A DNA stretch of 64,000 bases. Source: SAR92 clade bacterium H231. Lineage in GTDB: Bacteria; Pseudomonadota; Gammaproteobacteria; Pseudomonadales; Porticoccaceae. Position numbers and translations under genes: made by a program. The stretch spans positions 496,001 through 560,000 of the forward strand of contig JAOALC010000001.1 in the NCBI GenBank assembly GCA_025153775.1, written 5' to 3'. Under the pieces are notes generated by a model. The model was not told the origin of the DNA. It saw nothing but the letters and a program-made list of their open reading frames with translations, and searched no databases. Positions 25,531 through 34,072 of the stretch are shown here, piece after piece (the first letter of the stretch is position 1; every line of letters starts with the position of its first letter).

Positions 25531-26757
25531 ATGGGTTTTGAATTAACACCGAGAGCAGAGGATTTAAATGAACGCCTAAAGGTATTTATGGACGAGCATA
25601 TCTACCCGCGGGAGCGCGATTACGAAGAGTTTACCGGCGACCACAATAATCTGTGGCAATACCCGGACTGGTATCAGGGCCTGAAAGATGAAGCTAAAAA
25701 GCAGGGCCTGTGGAACCTGTTTCTACCCGAAGAATACAAGCCCTGGAGCCCCGGCTTAACCAATCTGGAGATTGCGCCGCTATTTGAAACCATGTCCAGA
25801 GCTGCCTGGTCCCAACAGATATTTAACTGTAATGCCCCTGACCGCGGCAATATGGAAGTGCTTGCTAAATACGGCACTCCAGAGCAGCAAGAGCAATGGT
25901 TGTTACCCCTGTTAGCCGGTGATATCCGCTCTGCCTACGCCATGACTGAGCCGGACGTGGCCTCATCCGATGCTACCAATATGGAGCTCAAAATTGAGCG
26001 TGACGGCGATGAATATGTTTTAAATGGCCGCAAATGGTGGACCACCAACGTGATCGGCTCCGCCTGCAAAATTATGCTGGTGATGGGAAAATCCAACCCA
26101 GATGCACCGCGCCACCAACAGCACAGTACTATACTGGTACCCACAGATACCCCAGGGGTCAAAATGTCACGGCCGCTTAAAGTGTTTGGCGAATACCATT
26201 CTCCTGGTGGCGAGGGCGATATGATCTTTAGTGATGTACGTGTGCCCGTCACTAATCTAATTCTCGGCGAAGGCCGTGGTTTTGAAATCGCTCAGGGCCG
26301 ACTAGGGCCGGGTCGTTTCCAGTACGCCATGATGTTTGTGGGTATGGCCCAGCGCAGTCTGGAGCTGATGTGTGAGCGTGCTCAGCAGCGGGTAGCCTTT
26401 GGTGAAACCCTGAGCAAAAAAACCAGCGTGCAACACGAGATTGCCCGCAGCCGCTGCGATATTGAACAGTGTCGATTATTGGTGCTGGCCGCCGCTGAAA
26501 AAATGGATAAATACGGCATAGACGGCGCTCGCGAAGATATCAGCATGCTCAAAATTGTTGCCCCAAAAATGTGTGAAGATGTGTCCAGCCGCGCCATGCA
26601 AATCTTTGGTGGCATGGGCGTGTGCCAAGACACGCCACTGGCCCATATCTGGACAACAAGTAGATTCTGTCGTATCGCCGACGGCCCAGACGAAGTGCAT
26701 ATGTCTCAGCTGGCCAAAATGACCATGCGCTCTCTCAACAGACAGTCGCAGTCTTAG
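25531..26757 (+). CDS. Acyl-CoA dehydrogenase, ACAD10/11-like
   Basis: FAD enzyme of 408 residues. ACAD landmarks are YAMTEPDVASSDATNM (FAD/substrate binding), WWTTNVIG, LGPGRFQYAMMFVGMAQRSLELM, QIFGGMGVCQDTPLAHIW and RIADGPDEVH at the C-terminus. The N-terminus LNERLKVFMDEHIYPRERDYEEF matches the ACAD10/11 group, whose members act on 4-hydroxyacyl-CoA together with an APH-type kinase. An APH-family phosphotransferase is encoded at 43968 in this cluster, which makes that pairing plausible here. Confidence 0.92.
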   Translation: MGFELTPRAEDLNERLKVFMDEHIYPRERDYEEFTGDHNNLWQYPDWYQGLKDEAKKQGLWNLFLPEEYKPWSPGLTNLEIAPLFETMSRAAWSQQIFNCNAPDRGNMEVLAKYGTPEQQEQWLLPLLAGDIRSAYAMTEPDVASSDATNMELKIERDGDEYVLNGRKWWTTNVIGSACKIMLVMGKSNPDAPRHQQHSTILVPTDTPGVKMSRPLKVFGEYHSPGGEGDMIFSDVRVPVTNLILGEGRGFEIAQGRLGPGRFQYAMMFVGMAQRSLELMCERAQQRVAFGETLSKKTSVQHEIARSRCDIEQCRLLVLAAAEKMDKYGIDGAREDISMLKIVAPKMCEDVSSRAMQIFGGMGVCQDTPLAHIWTTSRFCRIADGPDEVHMSQLAKMTMRSLNRQSQS

Positions 26758-26789
26758 ACAAAAAAAGAGACGAATATAGAGGATTTACA

Positions 26790-27617
26790 ATGAGTTTTTC
26801 ATCCAATGTACTAAGCATCGAAAAACAGGGCCAGGTTGGTATTATCTACCTGGACCGTGAAAGCAAATACAATGCGCTTTCCACTGAACTCTGGTCCACC
26901 ATACCCCTTGGGCTGGCCGCACTCTGCGAAGACCCAGAGATTGGTGCCATTGTGTTGGCGGGTCGCGGCAAGCACTTCTGTGCCGGTATTGATCTGGCTG
27001 AAGACGGCCTTAGCCAGCATAAAAAAGCCAAAGCTCGCTCCAAAGCCGAAGCCAATATTCAACAGCTGCACAACACCCAAAAATTCCAACAAGCTATTAG
27101 TTCATTGGCGGAATGTGAGTTGCCAGTTATTGCGGTAGTGCAGGGCTTCTGTCTGGGTGCCGGTGTTGATCTAATCACCGCCTGCGATATGCGTATTGCC
27201 AGTGCTTGCTCTGTGTTCAGTGTCCGAGAGACCCGCCTGGGCCTGGTGGCCGATGTGGGTACCTTGCAGCGCCTGCCGAAGATTCTAAATGCTGGTCACG
27301 TAGCCGAGCTGGCCTATACGGGCAAAGACATTAAAGCTGATCGCGCTGAAAAGATTGGGCTGGTCAATGATGTCTATGAGTCCGCGGAAGCCACTATGGA
27401 AGCCGGTATGGCTCTGGCTCAGGAGATTGCAGGTAACTCGCCTATGGCCGTGCGCGGCACCAAGTTTGTTCTGCGCCAATCGGAGAATCTAACCGACGAG
27501 CAGAGTTTAATGGTCAATGGTATGTACACCCTGATGACCAGTCTGCAGTCGAATGATTTGCAAGAGGGAATTATGGCATTTGCCGAGCGCAGACCAGCGA
27601 AGTTTACTGGCAGCTGA
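26790..27617 (+). CDS. Crotonase, delta(3,5)-delta(2,4)-dienoyl-CoA isomerase-like
   Basis: Protein of 275 residues. Oxyanion-hole regions are GKHFCAGIDLAE and VQGFCLGAGVDLITACDMRIAS. The segment VRETRLGLVADVGTLQRLPK with its Asp matches the ECH1-type dienoyl-CoA isomerase motif ADVGTLQRLPK, rather than a plain hydratase. Last gene of the 22951-27617 operon and followed by a strong terminator. It would serve degradation of unsaturated acyl-CoAs alongside the ACAD and SDR. Confidence 0.9.
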   Translation: MSFSSNVLSIEKQGQVGIIYLDRESKYNALSTELWSTIPLGLAALCEDPEIGAIVLAGRGKHFCAGIDLAEDGLSQHKKAKARSKAEANIQQLHNTQKFQQAISSLAECELPVIAVVQGFCLGAGVDLITACDMRIASACSVFSVRETRLGLVADVGTLQRLPKILNAGHVAELAYTGKDIKADRAEKIGLVNDVYESAEATMEAGMALAQEIAGNSPMAVRGTKFVLRQSENLTDEQSLMVNGMYTLMTSLQSNDLQEGIMAFAERRPAKFTGS

Positions 27618-27633
27618 GTCTTTGGGTTCAGAC

Positions 27634-27670
27634 AAAAAAAGGGGATAACTTAGTTATCCCCTTTTTTTTT
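27634..27670. terminator. Bidirectional terminator
   Basis: Perfect stem GGGGATAAC / GTTATCCCC (27641-27649, 27653-27661) with an A tract before and a nine-T tract after. It separates the rightward beta-oxidation operon from the leftward PQQ dehydrogenase gene. Confidence 0.92.
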
Positions 27671-27686
27671 CAGGCTGTTTAGACCG

Positions 27687-29894
27687 TTAGTAAGACATAT
27701 CCCGAGTTGCATTTAGCAATCCAGGGAAGTGGGTTCCTAATTTTGCCATGCCGTAAGTGAACCAGTACTCGATCTTTTGCGCGAAAGTCATTTCGACCAT
27801 CTCCGGTAGACGCTGTTGTTGTCTGTCCAGGTAGGCGTGAATGGCTTCGGCATCTTCCATGCTATTAGTTTCGTAGAAGCCTACCATGCCTTTGTGGGCT
27901 TTTGAGCCGCCCAGCACAATACCGGCAAAGTCGATATGAGTCTGTTCGCTCATATAGCGCAGGTCGGGCACCACATAGTTGCTCTTGGCGCTGATGCCGT
28001 GGCAGCTTCCGCAGTTATGGCCGTACAGTTCTTCACCTTTTTTGATAATCTCTGGGTCGGTATTGGCTTCGTGGCCCAGGGCCAGAATGCTGGCTAGGCT
28101 TTCGTCGGGCAGGCTTCTAGTGTGGCCAAAGTCGCCCAGCTTAAACACCAGCAATTTGTTCTGGTTTACCTTGTTGCGCTTTAACTCATCACCAATCGTC
28201 AGCATCACTGTGCCGCCACTGCCCTGGGCGACAGCTATATATTGCTCGCCGTCTAGCTCGAAGGTCATGGGGCCTGCAAGTACGGCGCTATCTGACTGAT
28301 ACTGCCACAGAGCGTCACCATTCTCGGCGTCGTAGGCGGCGAAGGTGCCGTTACCCATGCCCTGGAATACCAGGTCGCCTTCGGTGCTTAGGATGCCACC
28401 GTTGGCGGGCTTGCTATGGTGTACTTTCCAGGCGGCTTCTTGCTTCACCGGATCCCAGGCTAAGAGTTCGCCATAGACCAATGCGTCCGTTGATGCTTTG
28501 CCCGCCACCCAGCTCAATGGATCTCTGGATTCGTTGAGGTCAACACCGGTGTTCCAGCGGTTGAGCTGATACTTGGTGGTTTTCTGGGCGCTAAAGTAAT
28601 GGGGAATGCTCTGAGCAGGGATGTACATCAGGCCAGTCTTGGGGCTGAAGGACATGGGCTGCCAGTTGTGGGCACCATAGGGCGATGGCCAGATATAGCT
28701 GCCACCATTACTCTGGTAGTCGGCGTATTCGGTTTCTACGGGACGGCCGGTTTCCATATCAATATGGCTGGCCCAGGTGACTTTGGCGAAGGGCTCTGCA
28801 GACAGCAGTTCCCCTGTGGCTCGATCTAGAACATAGAAGAAACCATTTTTTGGCGCCTGCATAATCACCTGACGCATTTCGCCTTTGATTTCGATGTCGG
28901 CCAAGGTCATTTGCTGTGTGGCGGTGTAATCCCAGTTGTCTTTTGGGGTGACCTGGTAATGCCACACATAGTCACCAGTATCTGGTCGCAGGGCTACAAT
29001 CGAGCTGACATAGAGATTATCGCCGCCACCAGGACTGCGCAGATCACGATTCCAGGGCGAGCCATTGCCTGTGCCTATGTAAAGTAGGTCCAGTTCTGGA
29101 TCGTAGACAATGGAGTCCCAAACGGTACCGCCACCGCCACCGAGTTCGTGCCAAGACTTATCACCCCAGGTCTCAACTGCAACGTCCAGAGCAGGGTGCT
29201 CCTGTGGTTTGTTGGGATTGCCGGGCACGGTGTAGAAGCGCCATAGCTGGTCGCCGGTGGCTGTGTCGTAGGCGGTAATGTAGCCGCGCACTCCTAATTC
29301 GGCGCCGCCATTACCAATAATAATTTTTCCGTCCACCACGCGGGGTGCGCCGGTGACACTGTAGTTGCTATTGGCTGGGGTAGTTTGGATTGACCAGTTC
29401 TGTTCGCCGGTCTTGGCATCCAGGGCGATCAGGCGTCCATCCAAGGTGCCAAAGAAGACCTGCAAGCCTGTCTCTTCATCTCCCTGCCACATAGCGACAC
29501 CGCGGTTTACAGCACCACAGCAGGCTTTGATTAGATGCTCTCTGGGAACCTCTGCATCAAAGTGCCAAAGTTCTTCCCCAGTGCGGGCATCTAGGGCGTG
29601 GACATGGGCCCAGCCGGTACTGACATAGAGCACGCCATCATGCATCAATGGGGTTGCTTCCATGCCGCGGGCGGTATCAAATTTGAAGGACCAAGCCAGA
29701 TCAAGCTCGTCTACATTATCGCGATTGATTTTGTCCAGTGGGCTAAAGCGCTGTTCTTTGTAATTGCGGCCATAGCTTAGCCACTCTGTATCTGGGTCGG
29801 TAATCGACTGCTCATTCACCACTGTGGCTTGGGCTTGTATAAGAGCGCTACTAAATAGCAGGGCAGTTGCGAATTGGATCAGGCGAGATGCCAT
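27687..29894 (-). CDS. PQQ-dependent quinohaemoprotein alcohol dehydrogenase
   Basis: Periplasmic enzyme of 735 residues from the second ATG (29894, with GGAG upstream). A signal peptide (IQFATALLFSSALIQAQA) precedes an eight-bladed propeller (about 25-590) with the vicinal disulfide ACCGAVNRG that contacts PQQ, and tryptophan-docking repeats such as DARTGEELWHFDAE. A C-terminal cytochrome c domain carries CGSCHG. This is the type II, haem-containing alcohol dehydrogenase layout. No PQQ biosynthesis gene is in the window. It follows a DsbA-family gene and the TetR gene on the same strand. Confidence 0.93.
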   Translation of the reverse strand: MASRLIQFATALLFSSALIQAQATVVNEQSITDPDTEWLSYGRNYKEQRFSPLDKINRDNVDELDLAWSFKFDTARGMEATPLMHDGVLYVSTGWAHVHALDARTGEELWHFDAEVPREHLIKACCGAVNRGVAMWQGDEETGLQVFFGTLDGRLIALDAKTGEQNWSIQTTPANSNYSVTGAPRVVDGKIIIGNGGAELGVRGYITAYDTATGDQLWRFYTVPGNPNKPQEHPALDVAVETWGDKSWHELGGGGGTVWDSIVYDPELDLLYIGTGNGSPWNRDLRSPGGGDNLYVSSIVALRPDTGDYVWHYQVTPKDNWDYTATQQMTLADIEIKGEMRQVIMQAPKNGFFYVLDRATGELLSAEPFAKVTWASHIDMETGRPVETEYADYQSNGGSYIWPSPYGAHNWQPMSFSPKTGLMYIPAQSIPHYFSAQKTTKYQLNRWNTGVDLNESRDPLSWVAGKASTDALVYGELLAWDPVKQEAAWKVHHSKPANGGILSTEGDLVFQGMGNGTFAAYDAENGDALWQYQSDSAVLAGPMTFELDGEQYIAVAQGSGGTVMLTIGDELKRNKVNQNKLLVFKLGDFGHTRSLPDESLASILALGHEANTDPEIIKKGEELYGHNCGSCHGISAKSNYVVPDLRYMSEQTHIDFAGIVLGGSKAHKGMVGFYETNSMEDAEAIHAYLDRQQQRLPEMVEMTFAQKIEYWFTYGMAKLGTHFPGLLNATRDMSY

Positions 29895-29932
29895 AGGATT
29901 CTCCATTGCTCTTTGTGAGTCTTGTTTTGTGA

Positions 29933-30520
29933 TTATTGTAGGGCCATTTCGATAAATTGCATACGGTCTTGCCCGAAAAACATATCGCCATCAATAAACA
30001 TGGTTGGCGCTCCAAAACAGCCTCTTTCGACGGCGGCTTCGGTATTACTAATTAATGCGGCTTTAACCTCTGGGTCCTGGGTGCCGGCAATTATGTGCTG
30101 TGCATCTAAACTGGCGTCGGTCAGTACTCTACTCACTACTTCCAGGTCGCCCATATTTTCACCATTGACCCAGATTGCGTCATAGACGGCGTCGACATAG
30201 TTATCAAAGTAGTCTTGGCCCAGAGCTGCTACTGCACCGCGCATCAGATTTAAGGTGTTGATCGGGAAATGGGGGTTAAAGCCCAGCTGCACCTGATAGA
30301 GTTTGGCAAAGCGGGGCAAGTCTTGGGTCATCATATACTTGCCTTTGGCAGGCACTGTGACCGGTGACATGTTGCCTGAGGCTTTAAACAGCCCACCCAG
30401 CAGAACAGGTTTGTAGTCTATGGTGCAGCCGTATTGTGCATTTAATTGTTGCAGACGCTTGTGGGCCAGATAGGCCGTGGGGCTGCCGAAATCAAAATAA
30501 AAGTCTATGGTTTTAGACAC
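29933..30520 (-). CDS. 2-hydroxychromene-2-carboxylate isomerase / DsbA-family protein
   Basis: Thioredoxin-fold protein of about 195 residues. I chose GTG 30520 (GAGGAAAGTGCA upstream); a longer start at 30553 is possible. It opens IDFYFDFGSPTAYLAHKRL, where Ser replaces the CXXC active site, as in glutathione-dependent HCCA isomerases (kappa-class GST relatives). GCFGAPTMFIDGDMFFGQDR near the C-terminus is family-typical. These act on aromatic intermediates in naphthalene-type pathways, but the substrate here is unknown. It lies 38 bp upstream of the PQQ dehydrogenase start. Confidence 0.88.
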   Translation of the reverse strand: MSKTIDFYFDFGSPTAYLAHKRLQQLNAQYGCTIDYKPVLLGGLFKASGNMSPVTVPAKGKYMMTQDLPRFAKLYQVQLGFNPHFPINTLNLMRGAVAALGQDYFDNYVDAVYDAIWVNGENMGDLEVVSRVLTDASLDAQHIIAGTQDPEVKAALISNTEAAVERGCFGAPTMFIDGDMFFGQDRMQFIEMALQ

Positions 30521-30639
30521 TGCACTTTCCTCTGCTGGGCAAGGTGGTTGCACACCTATTTACGGGGTCAGAGTAGCGCTGAGGCTGTTCCAGTGTAAAT
30601 CGAAAATGATGACCCATGAGTTCGGGTTTTAGAGCTATA

Positions 30640-31233
30640 TTAAGCGGCAGTAACCAATATTTCTAGCAGGTCGATTAGCATCGCTGCAGTGTCTTCGGCA
30701 CTGTTGGACTGATGGTCTCGCAGGCGATCCCAGTATTCAAATGACAGGGTGCCAATAATGGCTTCTTGACGTGGCTGCGGGAGTTGCTCAAGTTCCGGCA
30801 AGGCCTGTCGGATATCATTGCGGATTCTGCTTTGATACTTGGCATAGTTTTGTTTTAGGAAAGCAGATCGCCAGCGCCTAGTGGCTGTTGATTTTAAGAT
30901 ATTGGTGTTGCTCTCATAAAGCTGGGCTAAGGAGCTCACCACTTGGGCTATACGCTGCTTTAGCGGAAGTTTGATATCAATGTCGCTAATATTGTCTACA
31001 AAGTCCTTGCGCCATAGTTCATCAGCGGTGGCAAAAATAGCTTCCATATCTTCAAAGTGCCGGAACACTGAACGGATACCTACTTTTGCATGGTCGGCAA
31101 CTTGCTGTGCGGTGGGCACTAGGTTACCACCATCAATTAATTGCAGCATAGCTTCAACAATAACCTGACGGCTGCGGTCACTGCGCAAGCGGCGACCATC
31201 GACTTTTGTAGCTGGGCTTAAGCTGTCTGACAT
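30640..31233 (-). CDS. TetR family transcriptional regulator
   Basis: Protein of 197 residues. The N-terminal helix-turn-helix domain (about 12-65) reads RSDRSRQVIVEAMLQLIDGG then VADHAKVGIRSVFRHFEDMEAIF, and the rest is a helical ligand-binding domain. It stands in the middle of the accessory region, upstream of the isomerase and PQQ dehydrogenase on the same strand. A degraded copy of the shared palindrome lies 36 bp upstream of its start. It is the only TetR gene in the window, so it is the best candidate regulator of the palindrome-linked regulon; this is inference. Confidence 0.88.
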   Translation of the reverse strand: MSDSLSPATKVDGRRLRSDRSRQVIVEAMLQLIDGGNLVPTAQQVADHAKVGIRSVFRHFEDMEAIFATADELWRKDFVDNISDIDIKLPLKQRIAQVVSSLAQLYESNTNILKSTATRRWRSAFLKQNYAKYQSRIRNDIRQALPELEQLPQPRQEAIIGTLSFEYWDRLRDHQSNSAEDTAAMLIDLLEILVTAA

Positions 31234-31269
31234 AGAGCTTGGCTTCTGTGGATTATCATAGCTGCAATT

Positions 31270-31288
31270 TTGACATATTTAGCCTCAA
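31270..31288 (-). promoter_or_regulatory. Degenerate operator copy upstream of tetR
   Basis: On the minus strand TTGAGGC-TAAAT-ATGTCAA: the right arm is a perfect ATGTCAA, the left arm keeps only TTG. Spacing (7-5-7) and distance to the start codon (36 bp) match the strong sites. The abutting hexamer AATTGC is a poor -10. Possible autoregulatory site. Confidence 0.35.
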
Positions 31289-31320
31289 GTTGCACTGTAC
31301 TTGCCACCGCAGCCCCTCGC

Positions 31321-32391
31321 TTATAGGTCATTACTGTTTACCACAATATCGGAGGAATTAGCGGGCAGTGAGATGCTAGTACCATCTTCTCCGAGGGTAT
31401 AGTTGCTAAATCGCTGATCAACCCCATCTAGCCAGAGGGCCTCGCTGCCGGGCAAGACCAGTGGTGGCACTATATGGTAGAAAAGCAGATGGCCTACATT
31501 GGCATCTCGTGCAGTTTCGGCGGCCTCTATGGGAGACGCATGATAGTCGATCACATCGTCAAAAATCTTCGCGGTGTTTGGCAGGCCGACGGCAGTGGCA
31601 GCTTGATTCATGGCGTTGAGCATTGCAGGGTTGAGTGCCTCATGGACCAGCAGGTCAATGCCCTGAGCAAACTCCTCTATATTGGCAGATTTGTTGGTGT
31701 CGCCAGAAATCAGAGCGCTGCGTCCCCTGTAGCTAAAGCGGTAGGCTACTGCCGGGGTTATGGGGAAATGATCCACTGCCAACATCTCCACCTTTAAACC
31801 ATCCTGCTCGTAGACTGTAATCAGTTCGCCCTCTGCCGGCAGTGGGGCACTGACAGCGGCCATGCCAGCACCGGTTAATGGTGCCACGGTATTGCCATGA
31901 TGATCATTGCGATAGATTTTGTCTTGGCCATAGGCCAGATTAAACCCGGCAACCACATTGGCTACGCCATCTGGTCCATAGATATTGAGGGGTGTACTGT
32001 TGTTGCCCGCCGCCCAGCGAATGGTGGCGACCTCACCAAGTCCATCAATATGGTCTGAGTGGAAGTGGGTCAAAAATACGCCACTGATATTGCCAGCCTG
32101 ATAGCCCATACGACCCAAATTGCGCAATCCATTGGCGCCTGCATCCACCAGAAACAGCTTGCCTGCGGCTACAACCGCAACACAGGGGCCGGAGCGATTG
32201 GGGGCTGGCATGGGGCCACCGGCGCCACAGAGAGCAATATGCAGACCATCGCCCAATGTATCGATCTTGTTACTGGCCAACAGAGCCTCTGCGCCTTTGG
32301 GAAGAATTCGCAGTGCTATATCACCGCGCTGGCTATAAATACCTGCGCCCAGAACAACAATACTAAGAACAATAATCGAAAACTTTTTCAT
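31321..32391 (-). CDS. Secreted MBL-fold metallohydrolase
   Basis: Protein of 356 residues from ATG 32391, which follows GAGGTGG closely. A signal peptide or anchor (IIVLSIVVLGAGIYS) precedes a metallo-beta-lactamase domain of the RNase Z/arylsulfatase type, with zinc motif THFHSDHIDG, VAVVAAGKLFLVDAGANGLR, SGDTNKS and LLFYHIVPP. It could hydrolyse a phosphate or sulfate ester or a lactone outside the cytoplasm. It is divergent from a GST-like gene, with operator site 4 between them. Confidence 0.87.
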   Translation of the reverse strand: MKKFSIIVLSIVVLGAGIYSQRGDIALRILPKGAEALLASNKIDTLGDGLHIALCGAGGPMPAPNRSGPCVAVVAAGKLFLVDAGANGLRNLGRMGYQAGNISGVFLTHFHSDHIDGLGEVATIRWAAGNNSTPLNIYGPDGVANVVAGFNLAYGQDKIYRNDHHGNTVAPLTGAGMAAVSAPLPAEGELITVYEQDGLKVEMLAVDHFPITPAVAYRFSYRGRSALISGDTNKSANIEEFAQGIDLLVHEALNPAMLNAMNQAATAVGLPNTAKIFDDVIDYHASPIEAAETARDANVGHLLFYHIVPPLVLPGSEALWLDGVDQRFSNYTLGEDGTSISLPANSSDIVVNSNDL

Positions 32392-32423
32392 GGCCACCTC
32401 AGTTTGATGCAAGATTTAAAGAG

Positions 32424-32455
32424 TGACATGTTGGCATATATCATGTCAATATAAT
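32424..32455. promoter_or_regulatory. Operator-promoter site 4 (MBL / GST divergent region)
   Basis: Palindrome TTGGCAT-ATATC-ATGTCAA at 32431-32449, followed directly by TATAAT (32450-32455) for the rightward GST gene. An overlapping inverted repeat TGACATG (32424-32430) / CATGTCA (32442-32448) extends the symmetry to the left, toward the MBL gene. Confidence 0.65.
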
Positions 32456-32518
32456 TGGCATTCGAATCTACTTATAGTTTATCGCTAAACAGCAGGCTAA
32501 AAAAATACAGGAGCCCCC

Positions 32519-33556
32519 ATGTCTCAGCACAGTCCCATTACCTTAATTGGTTCACCGCCATCCCCTTACACCAGAAAAATGATCGCGCTCATGCGATACC
32601 GCCATATTGCTTACCGAATTATCTGGGACAATCCGGCCGCGATACTGGCAGAGATTGGGGTTGCCAAGCCTAAGGTGGCCCTGCTGCCGACCTATCTGTT
32701 GCCCGATGAGACAGGAGAACTCCAAGCGGTGTGCGATTCGACACCGATTATTCGCCGCTTGGAAGCGGAGTATGAGGGGCGCTCTGTTATCCCAGATGAT
32801 CCGGCTATGGCGTTTATCGATTATCTACTGGAAGATTTTGCCGATGAATGGGCCACTAAATATATGTTCCATTACCGCTGGCATTTTGATGCAGATGCAG
32901 ACAATGCAGGCTCGTTGTTGCCACTGTTTCAGAAGGTTAACTTGCCCGCTGATGCCTTTAACCATTTTAAGTCTTATATCACCGAGCGTCAGGTGGGCCG
33001 ACTGCATGTGGTGGGGTCTAACGAGATAACAGCGCCGGTGATCGATGCCAGCTATAAACGTTTGCTCGTAGCCATGGAGGCCCATTTCGCTCAGCAACCC
33101 TACTTGATGGGCGACCGCCCCGGGGCTTCGGACTTTGCACTCTATGGTCAGCTAACTCAGCTGGTGGGCTTTGAACCCACGTCAAGGGCCATTGCCCATA
33201 ATCTATCCTCCCGCACCGTGGCCTATACCGGCCTGATGGAAGATCAAACTGGTCTTGAGCCGCAAACCAGTGATTGGAGCAGGGCAGAGACTGTGCCCGA
33301 GACGCTGAAGAGTATTCTTAATGAGGTGGGTCATGTCTATGCCCCGGCTCTGCTTGCTAATGCACAGGCTTTGCAAGCCGGAGAGAAAACCTGGGAGACA
33401 GAGATTGATGGCAGCCGCTGGACTCAGCAGACCTTTACCTATCAGGGCAAGTGCTTACAGTGGATTAATCAGGAGTATCAGGCCCTGAGCGAAGCGGACC
33501 GGGCTAGGGTAGATGAGTTGCTGGCAGGCACCGGCTGCGAAAAGATTATTCTTTAG
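32519..33556 (+). CDS. Long GST-like protein with C-terminal extension (paralogue 1)
   Basis: Protein of 345 residues, well above the usual 200-230 for glutathione S-transferases. A thioredoxin-fold N-terminal domain (about 1-85; SPPSPYTRKMIALMRYRHIAYR, CDSTPIIRRLEAEY) and an all-helical domain (about 95-225; YLMGDRPGASDFALYGQL) are followed by about 120 extra residues ending TGCEKIIL. It shares this layout with the 373-residue protein at 39540. Ser/Tyr near SPYTRK could activate a thiol. Expressed from operator site 4. Confidence 0.85.
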   Translation: MSQHSPITLIGSPPSPYTRKMIALMRYRHIAYRIIWDNPAAILAEIGVAKPKVALLPTYLLPDETGELQAVCDSTPIIRRLEAEYEGRSVIPDDPAMAFIDYLLEDFADEWATKYMFHYRWHFDADADNAGSLLPLFQKVNLPADAFNHFKSYITERQVGRLHVVGSNEITAPVIDASYKRLLVAMEAHFAQQPYLMGDRPGASDFALYGQLTQLVGFEPTSRAIAHNLSSRTVAYTGLMEDQTGLEPQTSDWSRAETVPETLKSILNEVGHVYAPALLANAQALQAGEKTWETEIDGSRWTQQTFTYQGKCLQWINQEYQALSEADRARVDELLAGTGCEKIIL

Positions 33557-33593
33557 GCCGATCCCTAAGGCTTTAGGCTGAGCTTAGGCCCAA

Positions 33594-33622
33594 AAAAACC
33601 ATCGCACTGCGGTGGTTTTTTA
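33594..33622. terminator. Bidirectional terminator after the GST gene
   Basis: Stem ACCATCGC / GCGGTGGT (one T-G wobble) with loop ACT, flanked by an A run (33593-33599) and a T run (33617-33622). It lies between the GST gene and the convergent 71-residue ORF. Confidence 0.85.
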
Positions 33623-33626
33623 TTCA

Positions 33627-33842
33627 CTACCACCTATGCCTGAGAGATAGCACCAGCATAATGCTGGCTATAGCCAGCGTTATCAGCTGAGCTGATTCCC
33701 AGAGCGAGGCAAACAGATAGATCACATTATTGGGATCGGGCGCGCCCTCCGCAAAGGGGAAGATAATAATTGAAGCTATGCTGTTAATGCCGCTATCTGC
33801 AGCCAGGAAATGCATAAAGCTGCGAAAGGTATAAATAGCCAT
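33627..33842 (-). CDS. Small membrane protein, hypothetical
   Basis: Protein of 71 residues with no recognised family. It has hydrophobic segments (about 15-30, SGINSIASIIIFPF; about 42-66, YLFASLWESAQLITLAIASIMLVLSL) around an FAEGAPDPNNV loop, and a basic end RHRW, consistent with two membrane helices. The bidirectional terminator immediately after its stop supports a real transcript. No clear ribosome binding site precedes ATG 33842. Confidence 0.55.
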   Translation of the reverse strand: MAIYTFRSFMHFLAADSGINSIASIIIFPFAEGAPDPNNVIYLFASLWESAQLITLAIASIMLVLSLRHRW

Positions 33843-34072
33843 CAGCAGATAGAATCTGTACTGGGCAATTACACTACTCTGATAGTTATTGTTGGCCTAC
33901 TGGGGAAATAGCTTTTCGATTGATGTGATTGGCACTGCCTTTTTATGGGTTGCTATAGTCAATATAGCTAACTTAAATAATTAACACTATGTATGCCAGT
34001 TTATTTTCTAGCCATAAGCTGATAACTTAGGCGCTGTTTTTATTACAACAATAATTAATACAGGGGCTGGGG

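Noticed and set aside
33944-33968. Possible sixth strong operator copy upstream of the DsbA double-domain gene
   Set aside because: The right side TAGTCAA-TATAGC is only partly similar, the left arm matches at about three of seven positions, and it lies 110 bp from the start codon.
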